DNA of 64,000 nucleotides from Amia ocellicauda. Lineage: Eukaryota > Chordata > Actinopteri > Amiiformes > Amiidae. The notes below the pieces were generated by a model, which saw only the letters and a program-made list of their open reading frames with translations, was not told the origin of the DNA and made no database searches. The stretch covers positions 4,626,501 through 4,690,500 of the forward strand of contig NC_089855.1 of assembly GCF_036373705.1 (NCBI RefSeq), read 5' to 3'. This document shows positions 55,101-64,000 of the stretch, in pieces (within the stretch, counting starts at the first letter, position 1; every line of letters begins with the position of its first letter). Position numbers and translations under genes: made by a program.

Positions 55101-56470
55101 GAGGGGGAGGAGAACGGGGGAAAGGAGAGAGGGAGAGAGGGGCGACAGGAGAGAGGGGGGACAGGAGAGAGGGCGCCACAGGGGCAGTGACCCCAGCCCC
55201 CCGGGGTCCCGTGAGAGTCCCCCCTGCAGTCCCCCAGAAGCCGAGAGAGGGAAAGAGAGGCGGAGAGAGGGGGAGGAGAGAAGGGGAGAGGAGAGCTGTG
55301 TACTGAGTGCTCATTTGCTTTGTGTTTGTGTTTTTATCCACTGTGGCAGGAGACTGAACAGGCGTCTGTGGCCGGAGTTTCGGGCCGGGTGGCAAAGCTG
55401 ATCCAGGCTGCAGAGGCAAGGGATCGGGACGCCGCAAAGTCAGTGACCCCAGCAGTCCACCTGAAGCCGGTGAGAGGGGAAGGGGAGAAAGAAGGAGAGA
55501 GGGGGAGGAGAACAGGGGAAAGGAGAGAGGGGGAGGATAGAGAGAGGGAGAGAGGGGCGACAGGAGAGAGGGGGGAGAGGAGAGAGGGCGCCACGGGGGC
55601 AGTGACCCCAGCCCCCCGGGGGCCCGTGAGAGTCTCCCCTGCAGTCCCCCAGAAGCTGAGAGAGGGAAAGAGAGGCGGAGAGGAGAGAAGGGGAGAGGAG
55701 AGCTGTGTACTGAGTGCTCATTTGCTTTGTGTTTGTGTTTTTATCCACTGTGGCAGGAGACTGAAGAGGCGTCTGTGGCCGGAGTTTCGGGCCGGGTGTC
55801 AAAGCTGATACAGGCTGCAGAGGCGAGGGCCTCAGCCCCCTGGAAGCACTGTGCCGTAAGTGCCGCCACCTGGAAACCTTCTGAGGTGTTGGAGGGCCCG
55901 CCGTCCCAAGTGTCCCCGGACGAGGATTCCCCGGACGAGGATTCCCCGGACGAGGAGTCCCCGGACGAGGTGTCCCTGGATAATGAGTCCCCGGACGAGG
56001 AGTCCCCGGACGAGGTGTCCCCGGATAATGAGTCCCCGGACGAGGTGTCCCCGGACGAGGTGTCCCCGGACGAGGTGTCCCCGGACAATGAGTCCCAGGA
56101 CGAGGTGTCCCTGGATAATGAGTCCCCGGACGTGGTGTCCCCGGACGAGGTGTCCCCGGACGTGGTGTCCCCGGATAATGAGTCCCAGGACGAGGTGTCC
56201 CTGGACGTGGTGTCCCCGGATAATGAGTCCCTGGACGAGGTGTCCCTGGATAATGAGTCCCCGGATGTGGTGTCCCCGGATAATGAGTCCCTGGTCGAGG
56301 TGTCCCTGGATAATGAGTCCCCGGATGTGGTGTCCCCGGACGACGACCATCCATCCGAACAGCAGAACCAGAACCAGGTGCCGGAGCAGGCCAGACTGTC
56401 CGCGTGGAAGCGCTTCTGCTGTTTCCTGAGCCGTGTTTGCTGCTGCCGCAGCGTGGACGTGCAGGAGTAA
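52034..56470 (+). CDS. Unrecognised gene with tandemly repeated 120-bp exons
   Basis: A proposed frame uses phase-0 joins throughout. Exon 1 ends at 52216 (AAAGAGAAC/GTAAGT). Exon 2 is 53086-53169. Five 120-bp exons follow at 53625-53744, 54056-54175, 54537-54656, 54952-55071 and 55350-55469. The last exon is 55757-56470 (stop TAA 56468-56470). Each 40-residue exon begins ETE(E/Q)ASVAGVSGR and contains KLIQAAEARDRDAAKSV, probably helical. The last exon starts as a sixth copy, then becomes about 28 acidic pentapeptides (SPDEV, SPDNE, SLDNE) and ends with WKRFCCFLSRVCCC and VDVQE, which looks palmitoylatable. The start is uncertain: exon 1 has no in-frame ATG (an out-of-frame ATG is at 52101), and an in-frame ATG occurs at 53137. 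ATG 53120 has a better context but enters a frame that stops in the first repeat. I recognise no homologue. Confidence 0.5.
52699..52893. mobile_element. Nonautonomous hAT-like element, copy 3
   Basis: The right end CTGGGAACCCCTG and the inner CAGCAGGGTAGGGGCTGCTCC match copy 2. The left arm keeps CCCCTACCCTGCTGG but has lost the terminal bases. It lies in the first intron of the exon-array locus. Confidence 0.7.
53170..53460. repeat. Purine-rich (GA/GGGA)n low-complexity tract
   Basis: Nearly 300 bases of GAGAGA and GGGGGAGA repeats with one strand almost free of pyrimidines. Shorter versions separate every copy of the repeated exon. Confidence 0.95.
53625..55876 (+). repeat. Tandem array of about six ~400-480 bp exon-plus-intron units
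   Basis: Unit starts at 53625, 54056, 54537, 54952, 55350 and 55757 (spacing 431, 481, 415, 398, 407). Each unit has a near-identical 120-bp exon, a purine-rich tract, GTGACCCCAGCCCCCCGGGG, a CTGTGTACTGAGTGCTCATT block and the acceptor ATCCACTGTGGCAG. High identity between units, including introns, indicates recent unequal duplication. Confidence 0.93.
55909..56340 (+). repeat. In-frame 15-bp coding minisatellite (SPDEV-type)
   Basis: About 28 copies of TCCCCGGACGAGGTG and variants (GATAATGAG, GACGTGGTG). A unit length divisible by three keeps every frame open on both strands, so the long antisense frames here are artefacts. Confidence 0.95.
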
Positions 56471-56539
56471 TCCTAGAGGCGGCCAGAGGATCAACTGAGT
56501 GACATCTCACAGTACCGGTAATCTCAGTGGATGCACTAT

Positions 56540-56593
56540 AGTGCATAGACACACAGAGTATATATGCACACACTATATACTGAGACACACACA

Positions 56594-56631
<38 letters not shown>

Positions 56632-56711
56632 TATATACTGAGACACTATATACTGAGACACAGTATATATACACAAACTATATTCTGAGACGCTATATAC
56701 TGAGACACACA

Positions 56712-56765
<54 letters not shown>

Positions 56766-56993
56766 TATGTACTGAGACGCTATATACTGAGACACTATAT
56801 ACTGAGACACACAGTATATATATATATACTGTGAGACGCTATATACTGTGACGCTTTATACTGAGACGCACAGTATATATACACACACTATTTACTGAGA
56901 CGCTATATACTGAGACACACAGTATGTATACACACTATATAACTGAGACACACAGTATATACTGAGACACACAGTATATAGTGTGTGTATATA
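56540..56993. repeat. (AT)n and TACTGAGACACACAGTA minisatellite
   Basis: Alternating (AT)n runs (56590-56623, 56716-56755) and copies of TATACTGAGACACACAGTAT. It continues on the far side of the inserted Tc1 composite at 59480-59620. Confidence 0.95.
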
Positions 56994-57198
56994 CAGTGGG
57001 GGAGAAAGTATTTGATCCCCTGCTGATTTTGTACGTTTGCCCAATGACAAAGAAATCATCAGTCTATAATTTTAATGGTAGGTGTATTTTAACAGTGAGA
57101 GACAGAATAACACAAAAAAATTCTGAAAAATGCATTTCAAAAAAGTTATACATTGATTTGCATGTTAATGAGGGAAATAAGTATTTGACCCCTTCGAC

Positions 57199-58178
57199 TT
57201 AGTACTTGGTGGCAAAACCCTTGTTGGCAATCACAGAGGTCAGACGTTTCTTGTAGTTGGCCACCAGGTTTGCACACATCTCAGGAGGGATTTTGTCCCA
57301 CTCCTCTTTGCAGATCCTCTCCAAGTCATTAAGGTTTCGAGGCTGACGTTTGGCAACTCGAACCTTCAGCTCCCTCCACAGATTTTCTATGGGATTAAGG
57401 TCTGGAGACTGGCTAGGCCACTCCAGGACCTTAATGTGCTTCTTCTTGAGCCACTCCTTTGTTGCCTTGGCTGTGTGTCTTGGGTCATTGTCATGCTGGA
57501 ATACCCATCCACGACCCATTTTCAATGCCCTGGCTGAGGGAAGGAGGTTCTCACCCAAGATTTGACGGTACATGGCCCCGTCCATCGTCCCTTTGATGCG
57601 GTGCAGTTGTCCTGTCCCCTTAGCAGAAAAACACCCCCAAAGCATAATGTTTCCACCTCCATGTTTGACGGTGGGGATGGTGTACTTGGGGTCATTCCTC
57701 CTCCTCCAAACATGGCGAGTTGAGTTGATGCCAAAGAGCTTGATTTTGGTCTCATCTGACCACAACACTTTCATCCAGTTCTCCTCTGAATCATTCAGAT
57801 GTTCATTGGCAAACTTCAGACGGGCCTGTACATGTGCTTTCTTGAGCAGGGGGACCTTGCGGGCGCTGCAGGATTTCAGTCCTTCACGGCGTAGTGTGTT
57901 ACCAATTGTTTTCTTGGTGACTATGGTCCCAGCTGCCTTGACATCATTAACAAGATCCTCCCGTGTAGTTCTGGGCTGATTCCTCACCGTTCTCATGATC
58001 ATTGAAACTCCACGAGGTGAGATCTTGCATGGAGCCCCAGACTGAGGGAGACTGACAGTTATCTTGTGTTTCTTCCATTTGCGAATAATCGCACCAGCTG
58101 TTGTCACTTTCTCACCAAGCTGCTTGGTGTAGGTCTACAATCTTGTCCCTGACATCCTTGGACAGCTCTTTGGTCTTT
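57199..58178 (-). pseudogene. Tc1 transposase, left copy, 5'-truncated and deleted
   Basis: From 58107 down the frame is open ([19 protein letters not shown] to [11 protein letters not shown]) with [18 protein letters not shown] and NPIENLW intact. The beginning is truncated after the TKELSKDV codons and lacks the [10 protein letters not shown] recognition helix, so the DNA-binding domain is broken. Confidence 0.88.
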
Positions 58179-58279
58179 AAGCACCCTTTAAGAGAGTGCT
58201 CCTAATCTCAGCTCGTTACCTGTTTAAAAGACACCTGTCCACAGAAGCAATCAATCAATCAGATTCCAAACTCTCCACC

Positions 58280-59271
58280 ATGGCCAAGACCAAAGAGCTG
58301 TCCAAGGATGTCAGGGACAAGATTGTAGACCTACACAAGGCTGGAATGGGCTACAAGACCATCGCCAAGCAGCTTGGTGAGAAGGTGACAACAGCTGGAA
58401 GAAACACAAAATAACTGTCAGTCTCCCTCAGTCTGGGGCTCCATGCAAGATCTCACCTCGTGGAGTTTCAATGATCATGAGAACGATGAGGAATCAGCCC
58501 AGAACTACACGGGAGGATCTTTTTAATGATCTCAAGGCAGCTGGGACCATAGTCGCCAAGAAAACAATTGGTAACACACTATGCCGTGAAGGACTGAAAT
58601 CCTGCAGTGCCCGCAAGGTCCCCCTGCTCAAGAAAGCACATGTACAGGCCCGTCTGAAGTTTGCCAATGAACATCTGAATGATTCAGAGGAGAACTGGGT
58701 GAAAGTGTTGTGGTCAGATGAGATCAAAATCGAGCTCTTTGGCATCAACTCAACTCGCCGTGTTTGGAGGAGGACGAATGACCCCAAGAACACCATCCCC
58801 ACCGTCAAACATGGAGGTGGAAACATGCTTTGGGGGTGTTTTTCTGCTAAGGGGACAGGACAACTGCACTGCATCAAAGGGACGATGGACGGGGCCATGT
58901 ACCGTGAAATCTTGGGTGAGAACCTCCTTCCCTCAGCCAGGGCATTGAAAATGGGTCGTGGATGGGTATTCCAGCATGACAATGACCCAAGACACACAGC
59001 CAAGGCAACAAAGGAGTGGCTCAAGAAGAAGCACATTAAGGTCCTGGAGTGGCCTAGCCAGTCTCCAGACCTTAATCCCATAGAAAATCTGTGGAGGGAG
59101 CTGAAGGTTCGAGTTGCCAAACGTCAGCCTCGAAACCTTAATGACTTGGAGAGGATCTGCAAAGAGGAGTGGGACAAAATCCCTCCTGAGATGTGTGCAA
59201 ACCTGGTGGCCAACTACAAGAAACGTCTGACCTCTGTGTTTGCCAACAAGGGTTTTGCCACCAAGTACTAA
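58280..59271 (+). pseudogene. Tc1 transposase, right copy, frameshifted
   Basis: Starts normally (ATG 58280, [11 protein letters not shown]) but loses about 19 bases after GEKVTTAG compared with the copy at 22305, which stops the frame at 58414. A second frame (58471-59271) retains [18 protein letters not shown] and NPIENLW. A further 3-base loss occurs near 58827 (GGGNML in place of GGGNIML). Confidence 0.9.
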
Positions 59272-59479
59272 GTCGAAGGGGTCAAATACTTATTTCCCTC
59301 ATTAACATGCAAATCAATGTATAACTTTTTTGAAATGCGTTTTTCTGGATTGTTTTGTTGTTATTCTGTCTCTCACTGTTAAAATACACCTACCATTAAA
59401 ATGATAGACTGATCATTTCTTTGTCAGTGGGCAAAAGTACAAAATCAGCAGGGGATCAAATACTTTTTCCCCCACTGTA

Positions 59480-59620
59480 TATACACACAGTATATACTGT
59501 GTGTCTCAGTTATATAGTGTGTATACATAGTGTGTGTCTCAGTGTATTGTGTGTATGTATTGTCTCAGTATATACTGTGTGTCACTATATAGTGCATCTC
59601 ATTGTGCGTCTCAGTACAGA
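59480..59620. repeat. Right half of the interrupted minisatellite
   Basis: TATACTGTGTGTCTCAGT repeats, the complement of the unit left of the Tc1 composite. Orientation changes relative to the left block. Confidence 0.85.
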
Positions 59621-59865
59621 TTATGAATGTGTCCCATTTGCAGTGCATCAGTAAAGTGTGTAGACAGTGAGAGCTGGTCTAGGTGCTGTTGAGATGTTGC
59701 TCAGTTATTGCTCGGCGTGTGAGATCGTCACCGTCCTGAGCTGATCCTCTGCTGCTGACGGAGGGAGACGCGGGGCCACACCGGGGCCACACCGGCCGAG
59801 AGGCGCCAGGTAGAGACGGAGGTCACCCAAGCGGCTGGAACCCATGATTCTCAAGTGAAATGATT

Positions 59866-59871
59866 AATAAA
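59866..59871 (+). terminator. Candidate polyadenylation signal AATAAA
   Basis: TTAATAAATGTTTCAAATC is followed by a T-rich stretch (TATCCTTGTTTTCACTC). It could end the 3' UTR of the exon-array gene, whose UTR would then contain the Tc1 composite. No nearer signal follows the stop at 56470. Confidence 0.35.
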
Positions 59872-59884
59872 TGTTTCAAATCTA

Positions 59885-61775
59885 TCCTTGTTTTCACTCA
59901 TTTCAACACTTGCGTGTGGCGGGTAAATCTGTCAATCTTACCAGTTTCTGATAGAGTATTTGTCGGTATGTTTCAAAATACGAATACATTTGGTGACGTA
60001 TTGTTGGTATCTTAAGTTGATTTGGCAAACCACAATATCATGTTTTTTTTTTTTAATATATGGCATCTGAAAAGGAAAAGGAAAGAGGAGCAACAACCAC
60101 ATGAATACACACACAGCCGGCTATTGCTATTTATTCTGTATTCGCTGGAGCTCGAACCCACAGTTATGTTGCCGAATGCAGAGCGGCAGCCCGAGTGGTT
60201 TGGAGAGGAAAAGTCAATCGTTTAGTCAAGTAGATTGTATAAATTAGATTGCTACATAGGTCTTCTACATTTTGTATTTCGCTGCTGTGACCGGAAAACA
60301 TTGCCACAAGGACGCTAATGTTAAGGCATTTTCATTGCAGCTCACATTGCTAAACTGGCAATTGAATGAAAAAATGAAAAAGAAAAACATATTGGTCGGT
60401 CAATTATAGCTGTAATTGTAAAATATTCCTTTATAAAAAACAGGCACAACCTTTATAGTTAATTTGAAATTGTGACATTAAAAAGTTGTGCTAATGTCGG
60501 GACAATAATACAAGAGTCTGATACGAGGTGCGTGAGAGCTGACAGGTCTGCTGTTATTATGCCATTTCCATACGTCTTCTAATAATATATTATTACATAG
60601 ATATGTATTTAACAAAGTTGTTGTGTTACATAAGTATTCATCAATTACAACGTATTCATTTATGTTGAAATGATTTGCGACAGAGACGTGCGGTTTGTTT
60701 GCATCCCGTCTTTGCTGGTGTGCGGTATTGACCAATGGAAACAACGTCACTGTCTGTCATCATTCCTAGAGATGATATATTTTTCACGCAACCACAGACC
60801 GTGACTCTATGAATATCTAGCCAATCCACTGAAATCCTTTTAATGACGTGCAGAGACCCAGAGAAGGGAGAAGCACTGAAGAGGAAGAGGAGTATGAAGA
60901 GCAATAATGTGTCACCATATAACACCCCTTCTCATGTGTTAGTTTAGTGTGTTGATACAGATCCCCATTAGCTGCCATGTTATTGCATATGTGATTGATT
61001 AATTTGAAAAAGATGCTCCCACACTGTCTCTATTAGCAAGTGTTATAATTCAATAGAATGCAATGTTTTGATCAAAGACCTTATGACACTTGCAAGTAGA
61101 AACTGTGGGGGAGCATGTTTTATCAATGCAGATCCATTTCACTCATACACACCTGTCTAGTCTACAGGTGTGCAATTAGCTTTTGTTATGGTGATTCATT
61201 ACCTGAATAAATGCCACGTTTTAACATGTTCACCACACATTTACACACCCTCATGCATTTCTGGTGATGTTTGCCTTCGGCTGGTAAAATACCAAGTGGC
61301 TGGTAAGTTTTTCCCTTCGACCAGACACTGTGGGTAGTGGCCAAAAAAGTTAAAGATGAACTTCTGCCTCCCCCTCTTCCAAATCGCTGTCATAACTGTG
61401 TACAATACTAATCAATGTGCCAAATTAAACGTTTACAATACTAAAAAGTTTATTGTATTTAGTTTTACCAGTCTCGGACGCTGTAAAATGTTCAAAACAT
61501 CCCCCATTTGACTGAGCAATTTCAGGGCGCCGCCATCTTTCCCCATCTTCTCTTAAGAGATGTTTTTTTTAGCCAAAACAAAACCTCTTTGTTTTAAAAG
61601 CTTTCGGAGTGGTTAATTCTCTCAATAAACATCTCTGGTATTGGTGTAAACAATTTGTTGCTATGCAGATTTGTCCAATAAAAATCATTTTCAGACAGTA
61701 CCTGTAATATAATTCCTTTAATCCCCGTAAGATAGCAATTCACAACATTTGACCATGCTGCTTGCGTTACTAATA
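59885..61775. other. Intergenic DNA
   Basis: AT-rich, no gene identified. Short open frames (for example 60478-60750 on the - strand) lack splice signals or family resemblance. Confidence 0.45.
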
Positions 61776-61779
61776 CTTG

Positions 61780-62063
61780 TATTATTGTTTTCCTCCTTGC
61801 TCCCTTTCTCGTAGCCCTTAACTGTGACCGAACATCTTGACAGCACTTGGCTTTTACTGTCCAGGATGTATGACCTCATTTACTGTACTTACCTGTGTAA
61901 ACTGGGATTCGTAAAATGTATTATGCTTTGATTTGCTTGTATAATGTAAACTTGAATTTCTAATGTTTGATGCCTTGTACTTAACTGTATTCTTGCACTT
62001 TGTATTGCACTTATGTTGTAAGTCGCCCTGGATAAGGGCATCTGCCAAGAATTATTATTATTA
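61780..62063 (+). mobile_element. L2-type LINE 3' end, copy 3
   Basis: CTCCTTGCTCCCTTTCTCGTAGCC and TTACTGTCCAGGATGTA correspond to the 3' UTR of the copy at 27319 (reverse orientation there). Ends GTAAGTCGCCCTGGATAAGG and (ATT)n. Confidence 0.85.
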
Positions 62064-62805
62064 ATAATAATTAAAAAAAGGGGGAGGAATTTTGGGCCGA
62101 AAATTGGCCACCTAGTCCTCTAGCTACACCCTTGGGTGGGCCGATACTGAGGGATACACACCCTTACCAAAATATACACCTTCTGGGAAACTGTCGTGGC
62201 GAGCTTTCCACAAACTTGCTGCAAACTTGTGGTGAATGTCAGCGGCAAACTTGCTGCAAGTTCACTTTTTCATATGCAAATTAGCTGTTCTGGCTAACAG
62301 TAGTGGCGATCTTCTGGCTAACAGATAATTTGTCAGGTTAATGTTCCATAGTCTACTGGTACTTCATGGTGTGCTAACCACTTGTAACAAGAAGTTAACT
62401 AATTATTTCTTGATCCATATTTTGATAGTCTTTACCAGTCTAAAAAGTTATTTGAATGTTTGCTTCAAAGATTACACATTTTAGAGTAGTCAATAACTGC
62501 TAAGTTCTAATTATTTAAATGGCAGGTAATTCCTATGCACCCTCTGTAAAATAATATCACATTGAAAACTACATTTAAAATTGCATTCAATACATAAATG
62601 AAAGTATAACAGATGAAGTTTTAAATGTAAAAATGTGTCTACATAGTGTCATATTATGTTAAAAAAACTATTTAAATTAAACTATAGCAACAAAATACCC
62701 TTCACATACTTGAAATAAGAGTAGATAAAATAACTGTCTAACATAAATCATAACACACTGAAAACTATCTGTAAACTTTTATCCAATAGAACATTAGGAA
62801 AAACA
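62064..62805. other. Unassigned DNA
   Basis: No coding segment or recognised repeat. Contains a direct repeat CTGGCTAACAGTAGTGGCGATC / CTGGCTAACAGATAAT near 62290-62325 and a repeated AAACTTGCTGCAA near 62212-62258. Confidence 0.35.
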
Positions 62806-62807
62806 TA

Positions 62808-62965
62808 AATATATATATATATATATATATACTCAGCCAAAAAAGAAACGTCCTCTCACTTTCAACTGCTTTTATTTTCAGCAAACTTAACGTGTAAATA
62901 TTTGTATGAACATAAAAAGATTCAACAACTAAGACATGAACTGAACAAGTTTCACGGACATTTCT
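62808..62965. mobile_element. (AT)n followed by a Tc1-like terminal fragment
   Basis: After (AT)n (62809-62831) the sequence CTCAGCCAAAAAAGAAACGT begins a well-known fish Tc1-type terminus, running through AGTTTCACGGACATTTC. The rest of the element is absent. Confidence 0.6.
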
Positions 62966-62982
62966 AAGTGACCCCAAAAACG

Positions 62983-63129
62983 GTAGTGTATATATGACCT
63001 GCTCTTCCCCTGCCATGATATACTTTACACGATTCATCAAAACTGCCCTTTTGGAAGTGAGGGCTTTTGAATGTAGTGCTTTATTGAAGTCTGAATTATT
63101 CATTCTTAGTTTGTTGATGGCATACACTA
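62983..63129 (-). other. Candidate exon of unrecognised gene
   Basis: On the - strand, a CTTCTTTCTTTAG acceptor at about 63130 is followed by an open frame (YAINKLRMNNSDFNKALHSK, then RAVLMNRVKYIMAGEEQVIY). It runs to the Tc1-like fragment, which may have cut it. No family recognised. Confidence 0.25.
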
Positions 63130-64000
63130 AAGAAAGAAGAAAAAACATGTTAGTTTCATGACAAAGTAGTTATAAAACATATAACATTAACACAGTACAA
63201 TTTTAGGACGAGAATAAGCCAATCATTAGAGCTCACATTAATACCATATTGTCCACTGAATGGAAATAGGAATATTGACCAGCTTTCTGAGAGCAGAAAG
63301 CTGCACAGGTCAGGGTGATAAGAAGTCAGTTTACAGGTGCCCCATTTTGTCACTGTGGATGAGTCAAGTTAATACAAATTGTTTTGGTACTATAATTGTA
63401 TTATAGTGCCTATTGTTGCAGTATTATAAAGAGCATTGCCTTTATTGATGCTTTTCTTCTGCTATGAAACAAAATCAAATACATTAAATATGGCAAATGT
63501 TTTCAAATAAACAACACATTTTAATAATCTATGTACAATATGTACATTTTACTTGTATGTGTTTAGTAAGGACTGTATACCCGTAGTTTGTGTTTACCTT
63601 AATACAGTAATTTGATACTGATACTGATTAATTTGAAACTGCATTTACCACATATTGCTGCATGAACTATGAGTCAATAGTCTACTTACCTTCTCCTTCA
63701 AGCCTGATGTAATCCTCAAATGTTTTGGGTTTGATTTTTCTCTTTTTGGAAACTTTTCTTTGTTCTAAAAAATACATCAAGATGATCTGCAAGCTGGTAT
63801 AACACCTCCTCCACTGAACCTATGGAATGATCATGTTAATTTTTGTTTTTAAATACAGCTTTCACTAATTATGTAATAATTAATAACAATAATACAGACT
63901 AGCATTGCAGACCATACCTGTATCACAAATGTACTCCTAACACTACAACAGTGAAAGGTACAGTTTAAACAAATATCGCAGAAAAAGAAGCAGCAGACTA
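63130..64000. other. Remainder of window
   Basis: Apart from the candidate exon at 63690-63764, no gene, RNA or recognised repeat is visible. Confidence 0.4.
63690..63764 (-). other. Candidate exon of unrecognised gene
   Basis: A TTTTTTAG acceptor (a second acceptor at 63820 would extend it) and a GGAGAAG/GTAAGT donor enclose an open frame reading VSKKRKIKPKTFEDYIRLEG, a basic stretch followed by an acidic one. It could belong to the same - strand gene as the exon near 63000. No homologue recognised. Confidence 0.3.

Larger units (their letters stand above)
56994..59477. mobile_element. Head-to-head composite of two Tc1/mariner copies
   Basis: The outer ends CAGTGGGGGAGAAAGTATTT and its complement are flanked by TA (56992-56993 and 59478-59479). 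Inside, one transposase runs leftward (58178-57199) and another rightward (58280-59271). They meet near 58180 and both lack their 5' terminal inverted repeat. The whole is a 2.5-kb palindrome-like structure inserted into a minisatellite, whose two halves now flank it. Confidence 0.92.

Noticed and set aside
52753..55594. Several long Ser/Pro/Leu-rich minus-strand frames over the exon array
   Set aside because: They come from the polypurine tracts read backwards, with pyrimidine-only codons, and conflict with the clear + strand splice pattern.
53625..56340. Regularly spaced direct repeats considered as a CRISPR array
   Set aside because: Vertebrate DNA; units are exon-intron duplications and coding minisatellites without unique spacers or cas genes.
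55440..56627. 395-residue antisense open frame rich in PGTPRPGTHYPG repeats
   Set aside because: It is the mirror of the 15-bp coding minisatellite; a unit divisible by three leaves every frame open. No antisense splice or start support.

Overview
This window is nuclear DNA from a vertebrate, almost certainly a ray-finned fish. The genes are split by introns with GT-AG boundaries. The repeats are fish-type: Tc1/mariner, L2, CR1 and Tx1 LINEs, small hAT elements and a Ty3/gypsy remnant. The mix of CR1- and L2-type LINEs would fit a non-teleost such as gar or bowfin, but the species is inference. There are no prokaryotic features.

The first 39 kb is a conserved block. BMX (partial, + strand, 50-5600) is followed by an IL-1-family cytokine gene (+, 10039-13145), ACE2 (-, 15891-26894, all 18 coding exons) and CLTRN/collectrin (-, 32273-38670, all 6 coding exons). 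BMX, ACE2 and CLTRN are also neighbours on human Xp22. I built the exon models by hand from splice sites and codon phase. ACE2 gives 811 residues and CLTRN 225, both uninterrupted. ACE2 ends in a collectrin-like module whose exon sizes and phases parallel CLTRN. The cytokine model carries a PDZ-like segment upstream of an IL-1 beta-trefoil, an unusual arrangement.

From 39 to 64 kb the window is accessory DNA. It holds CR1 and Tx1 LINE remnants, a frame-broken coiled-coil gene (43173-44917) followed by a minisatellite, a possible solo LTR (about 47990-48640) and CpG-rich DNA. It also holds an unrecognised locus (52034-56470) in which a 120-bp phase-0 exon is repeated in tandem and spliced to a last exon coding for acidic 5-residue repeats and a cysteine-rich tail. 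That locus is followed by a head-to-head double Tc1 element with its own target-site duplication. The last 4 kb contains LINE and Tc1 fragments and two weak candidate exons.

Functionally, ACE2 (carboxypeptidase ectodomain plus collectrin-like anchor) and CLTRN are the related apical-membrane pair known to support amino-acid transporters. BMX is a Tec-family tyrosine kinase and the IL-1-like gene is a cytokine candidate. The exon-array locus has no assignable function.
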